Assembly: GCA_937907415.1 (NCBI GenBank)
Contig: CALCHY010000161.1
Coordinates: 1 to 64,000 of the forward strand
Length of the DNA stretch: 64,000 bases
DNA from: an uncultured Trueperaceae bacterium
GTDB taxonomy: Bacteria; Deinococcota; Deinococci; Deinococcales; Trueperaceae
Direction: 5' to 3'
Shown here: one piece after another, positions 61,297 to 64,000 of the stretch
Layout: each line of letters begins with the position of its first letter
Numbering within the stretch: the first letter of the stretch is position 1
Made by a program: the position numbers and the translations under genes
Notes under the pieces: generated by a model
Told to the model about the DNA's origin: nothing
Databases searched by the model: none
The model's input: only the letters and a program-made list of their open reading frames with translations

Positions 61297-63465
61297 TCAG
61301 GCTGACGCCATCACGTACTCGGCTGGAACGGGCTGACTGAAGAGGAAGCCTTGACCCTCATCGCATTGCAGGGAGCGGAGGATGTTGTTCTGTTCCTTCG
61401 TCTCGATGCCTTCAGCCGTCACGCGCAGCCTCAAGCTCTTGCCTAGCGCGATGATGGCGCGCAGCAGGTCTACGTCGAGGCTAGGGGTGCGCGCGTCCAA
61501 CTTGGAGACGAACGACCGGTCGATCTTCAGGCCATCGAGCGGCAGCGCCCGCAGTTGGGTGAGGGACGAGTGCGCGACCCCGAAATCGTCAAGGGCGACG
61601 TGCACGCCCATCGCGCGGACCTCTTCGAGCTTCTCGGAGCCCATCGCGAGCGTCTCGTGGCCAGTGCGTTCGCTGATCTCCAGCTCTAGCAGCCCGGGGT
61701 GGAGGTCGTAACGCGAGAGTACGGACTGGACGATGTGCCCGAGGTCGGCGTGGGCGAGGGCGGACGGGCTCACGTTGACCGCCACGCGCCGTGGCGTGCG
61801 TTGGCGTTGCCAGCGCTTAGCTTGTCTGCACGCGCGTTCCACCACCCACTCGAAGAGCTGCGGCCCGAGCTGCGACTCCTCCACGAGCGGCACGAAATCG
61901 GCGGGCTTGAGCAGGCCGCGCACGGGGTGCAGCCAACGCACGAGCGCCTCGACGGAGTTGACGGCGCCATTGTCTAGTTGCACGCGCGGTTGATAGTGCA
62001 GGAGTAGTTGGTCCTCTGAGATGGCGCGCTTCAGTTCGCCTTCGACGGCTAGCCGTGAGCGCATGGCCACGTCGATCTCGTCCTCGTAGAAGCGGAACGC
62101 GCCGCGGTGAGTTTCCTTGGCGCGCACGAGGGCCGCGGTGGCGCGCTCGAGCATCTGGCTGGCGGCGCGCACGCCGCTGCGCTGCATGTCTACCCCGATG
62201 CTTGCGGAGAGGTTCAGCGTCAAGCTGCCGTCCGAGTACGGCTCGCGGATGGAGGCGAGAACCTTCTCCAACGCGGGTAGGACCGCTCGCGGCGTCGGGA
62301 GGTCTGCTAGGAGGAGCGCGAAGGCGTCGCCTTCCAGGCGGGCGAGGGTGTCCGTGCGGCGCAGGGTGCGCCGTAGCCGCCTGCTTACCTCGGCGATGAG
62401 CTTGTCGCCGTGGCGTTGGCTGAAGGTCTGGTTGACGAACCTGAAGTGATCGAGGTCGAGGATGGCTAGCGCAACGCTCGTGCCGTTGCGGCGCGCCTGC
62501 AGTTGCGCCTGCTGGACGCGGTCCTCGAGGAGGTGAGCGTTCGGCAGACCGGTAAGGGGGTCGACGTGAGCGAGGCGCCACAGGTTGGCGGTGTCGCGGC
62601 GGGCGTTGCTGACGTCCTTCATCATGCCGTACACGGCGGTGATGCCCGCCTCGTCGCTGCGCCAACTGCGGGACGCGAAGTCCTCGACCCACATGACCTT
62701 GCCCCCCACGGTGATGAGGCGGAACTGGTCAGAGCGCCTCTCCTGCTCGCGGAGGCCTTGGAAGCGCTCGGCTAGTTGGGCGCGGTCATCAGGGTGCACG
62801 AAGCGCGTTAGTCCCTGCGTTGCTAGGTCGTCGAGGCTGTAACCCGTCAGTTGCTGCCACGCGTCCGACACCCAGGCGACCTCGTTGCGGCCGTCGTCGT
62901 GGAGTAGGAGCGCGTAGCTGAAGAAGCGCCCGTCGCCCTCGAGCGAGCCGGAGAGCTCGAGCTGCATGGCCTGCGCGCCGTTGGCGTGTACCTCGGCCGT
63001 CACGTCGCGGAAGAGGGTGAGAAGGTGCCGCGCCGCGCCCGAGCCAGCGTGGATGGGGTAGTGGCGTTGCTCCATCCATAACAGCGAGCCGTCGGCACGG
63101 TAGGTGCGCACGACGGTGGTCACGTGGCGTTGGGCGGCCATGGCCTTGCGCAGGAGGCGTTCGCCTTCCTGATCGGTGTCGTTGCGGAGGAGGAAGCCTA
63201 GGTTGCGGCCAACCACCTCTTCCACCGGAAAGCCCGTTAGCTCGGCGAGCTTGGTGGACGCGTACACGACGGGGTGACCGACACTACCTAAGTCCGAGAT
63301 GCTGAACGGTTCGTCACCGAACAAGCGGGTCACCGCGTCAACGACGGTTGCCGTATCCGTGGCCTTCTGTCCGGCTGGCAACTCGCCGTCAATTGCGGTG
63401 GCTTGCAGTTCGTCCGGCGTTAGCATCGTTGTGACGCGCCTCCCTCGACTTGAAGGAGCGGCCAT
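61297..63465 (-). CDS. PAS-PAS-GGDEF-EAL protein (c-di-GMP turnover)
   Basis: A 722-residue cytosolic signalling protein. Two PAS domains (~45-160 and ~175-290), a GGDEF domain (~295-460) and an EAL domain (~475-715). The GGDEF signature reads EGDAF (379-383), missing the first Gly and the catalytic Glu, so cyclase activity is unlikely. The EAL domain looks active: EAL (506-508), ELEISE, DDFG (626-629), KIDRSF (Lys647) and TAEGIE. It is therefore predicted to break down c-di-GMP under PAS control. ATG 63465 is used; ATG 63426, behind a GGGAGG, is an alternative start. The DNA before 63465 folds strongly. Confidence 0.85.
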   Translation of the reverse strand: MAAPSSRGRRVTTMLTPDELQATAIDGELPAGQKATDTATVVDAVTRLFGDEPFSISDLGSVGHPVVYASTKLAELTGFPVEEVVGRNLGFLLRNDTDQEGERLLRKAMAAQRHVTTVVRTYRADGSLLWMEQRHYPIHAGSGAARHLLTLFRDVTAEVHANGAQAMQLELSGSLEGDGRFFSYALLLHDDGRNEVAWVSDAWQQLTGYSLDDLATQGLTRFVHPDDRAQLAERFQGLREQERRSDQFRLITVGGKVMWVEDFASRSWRSDEAGITAVYGMMKDVSNARRDTANLWRLAHVDPLTGLPNAHLLEDRVQQAQLQARRNGTSVALAILDLDHFRFVNQTFSQRHGDKLIAEVSRRLRRTLRRTDTLARLEGDAFALLLADLPTPRAVLPALEKVLASIREPYSDGSLTLNLSASIGVDMQRSGVRAASQMLERATAALVRAKETHRGAFRFYEDEIDVAMRSRLAVEGELKRAISEDQLLLHYQPRVQLDNGAVNSVEALVRWLHPVRGLLKPADFVPLVEESQLGPQLFEWVVERACRQAKRWQRQRTPRRVAVNVSPSALAHADLGHIVQSVLSRYDLHPGLLELEISERTGHETLAMGSEKLEEVRAMGVHVALDDFGVAHSSLTQLRALPLDGLKIDRSFVSKLDARTPSLDVDLLRAIIALGKSLRLRVTAEGIETKEQNNILRSLQCDEGQGFLFSQPVPAEYVMASA

Positions 63466-63525
63466 AAGGAGTAGCGATTCTCGCTCGCCCGAAGCGGGTT
63501 CCCTACCCGCCGCGCTGCGCTCCTT
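63466..63525 (-). promoter_or_regulatory. structured leader before the GGDEF-EAL gene
   Basis: On the minus strand AAGGAG (63525-63520) can pair with CTCCTT (63471-63466), the six bases before ATG 63465. They enclose two perfect hairpins: 6 bp (63494-63499 with 63505-63510, five-base loop) and 5 bp (63473-63477 with 63481-63485, three-base loop). The result is a multibranch fold ending at the start codon, able to hide it. It does not match c-di-GMP-I or -II riboswitch consensus as I know them. Confidence 0.4.
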
Positions 63526-63639
63526 GGGCTCCCTCCAGCTCTTCCGCCACAGAACCTAGCACCGGTTCGGGCCCGCCTGTATGACATATTCACCTATCCG
63601 AGCGCACGAACGCCGCATGTGACACTCCTCACTAGGGTA

Positions 63640-64000
63640 TCACTCGCCGCGCAACCGCCGGGCACGCACGCTCCTGAGCAGCAGCGCAACAGCCAGCGGA
63701 ACCGCGGTGCACATGGCCATGCTGCCCCCGATCGAAGCGTCGAGTCTCACGGCGAGCGGGTAGCCAAGCGCAGCGGCCGCGACGGCCGCTGCTAGAGCAA
63801 CGCCGATGACCGCAGACAGTCTCGTTGCCACGAGTAGTCCCGTTACCGCGGGCACGATGGCGAAGGCAACGTAAAGGACGACGCCGACGGCGTCGAAGGC
63901 TGCCACGGCCGTGACCGCGGTCAACACGAGCCAGAGTTGCGCCACGAGACGGGGCCTCTGCCTTTGCATGTGCGCCTGCTCGGGATCGAAGGCCGCCAAC
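63640..64000 (-). CDS. ABC-3 family metal ABC transporter permease, C-terminal part (cut by window edge)
   Basis: The last ~119 residues of a membrane protein that enters from the right edge. FDPEQAHMQRQRPRL, then FDAVGVVLYVAFAIVPAVTG and SIGGSMAMCTAVPLAVALLL, follow the ABC-3 (ZnuB/MntB/SitC) permease pattern, including the (D)AVGV...P segment. The apparent TTG start at 63999 is probably an internal codon. Zinc or manganese import is the usual job. The metal cannot be determined. Confidence 0.6.
   Translation of the reverse strand, partial: LAAFDPEQAHMQRQRPRLVAQLWLVLTAVTAVAAFDAVGVVLYVAFAIVPAVTGLLVATRLSAVIGVALAAAVAAAALGYPLAVRLDASIGGSMAMCTAVPLAVALLLRSVRARRLRGE

Noticed and set aside
63466..63640. 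Known c-di-GMP riboswitch before the GGDEF-EAL gene
   Set aside because: The conserved GNRA/receptor parts of class I and the class II consensus are not recognisable; left as an unknown structured leader.

Overview
The window is 64 kb of GC-rich, densely packed bacterial chromosome with about 47 protein genes, two tRNA genes and no rRNA, CRISPR array, insertion sequence or prophage. The likeliest source is the Deinococcota (Deinococcus-Thermus phylum), possibly Truepera or a relative. This is an inference from three things: many starts look leaderless, with a TANNNT -10 box 5-9 nt before an ATG or GTG; dnaX has a homopolymer slippage site, as in Thermus; and an alternative complex III operon is present. 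No marker gene here fixes the genus.

Layout. 1-10.2 kb: ispG (cut by the left edge), an inositol-monophosphatase/HisN-type phosphatase divergent from a dGTPase, a PrcB-type lipoprotein divergent from a glycolipid glycosyltransferase, an exported FAD oxidoreductase, and a P2-type cation ATPase. 10.2-12.3 kb: a coupled DUF815 ATPase/patatin pair. 12.4-20.3 kb: a DNA-maintenance cluster dnaX-ybaB-recR-topA-cupin-recO-plsY. 20.2-25.3 kb: folC, an HD-domain protein, a membrane protein of unknown function, an alkaline-phosphatase-superfamily enzyme and trpS. 25.3-31.4 kb: a tightly overlapping minus-strand operon (rluB-type pseudouridine synthase, hpt, M23 peptidase, GH13 amylase), divergent from a thioesterase and an M29 aminopeptidase. 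31.4-34.7 kb: tRNA-Leu(CAG) and the two-subunit glycyl-tRNA synthetase. 34.9-39.9 kb: clpC behind a small upstream ORF, radA, a PIN-TRAM protein and tRNA-Ala(TGC). 40.2-48.5 kb: the alternative complex III operon actABCDEF plus a membrane-anchored cytochrome c. 48.6-55.6 kb: gyrB, proA, an SDR, an amidohydrolase, an enoyl-CoA hydratase and an RNHCP zinc protein. 55.7-64 kb: an ABC-F ATPase with a long C-terminal extension, a DUF3810 metalloprotease-like protein, an M3 oligopeptidase, a PAS-GGDEF-EAL protein with a structured leader, and the C-terminal part of an ABC-3 metal-transport permease (cut by the right edge).

Functional links. recR, recO, radA, gyrB and topA are DNA repair and topology genes, and dnaX encodes the polymerase clamp loader. 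The act operon would take electrons from quinol to cytochrome c, but no terminal oxidase is encoded next to it. Many neighbours share ATGA, GTGA or TGATG junctions, pointing to translational coupling.

Most interesting observations: (1) dnaX is organised so that frame 0 stops directly after an A7 run followed by a stem-loop, and the long tau-type C-terminus is open in the -1 frame; (2) a 24-codon, apparently leaderless ORF overlaps the clpC start by four bases; (3) a similar leaderless mini-ORF precedes the ABC-F gene; (4) the GGDEF-EAL gene has a highly foldable leader ending at its start codon. I found no clearly new multi-gene system.
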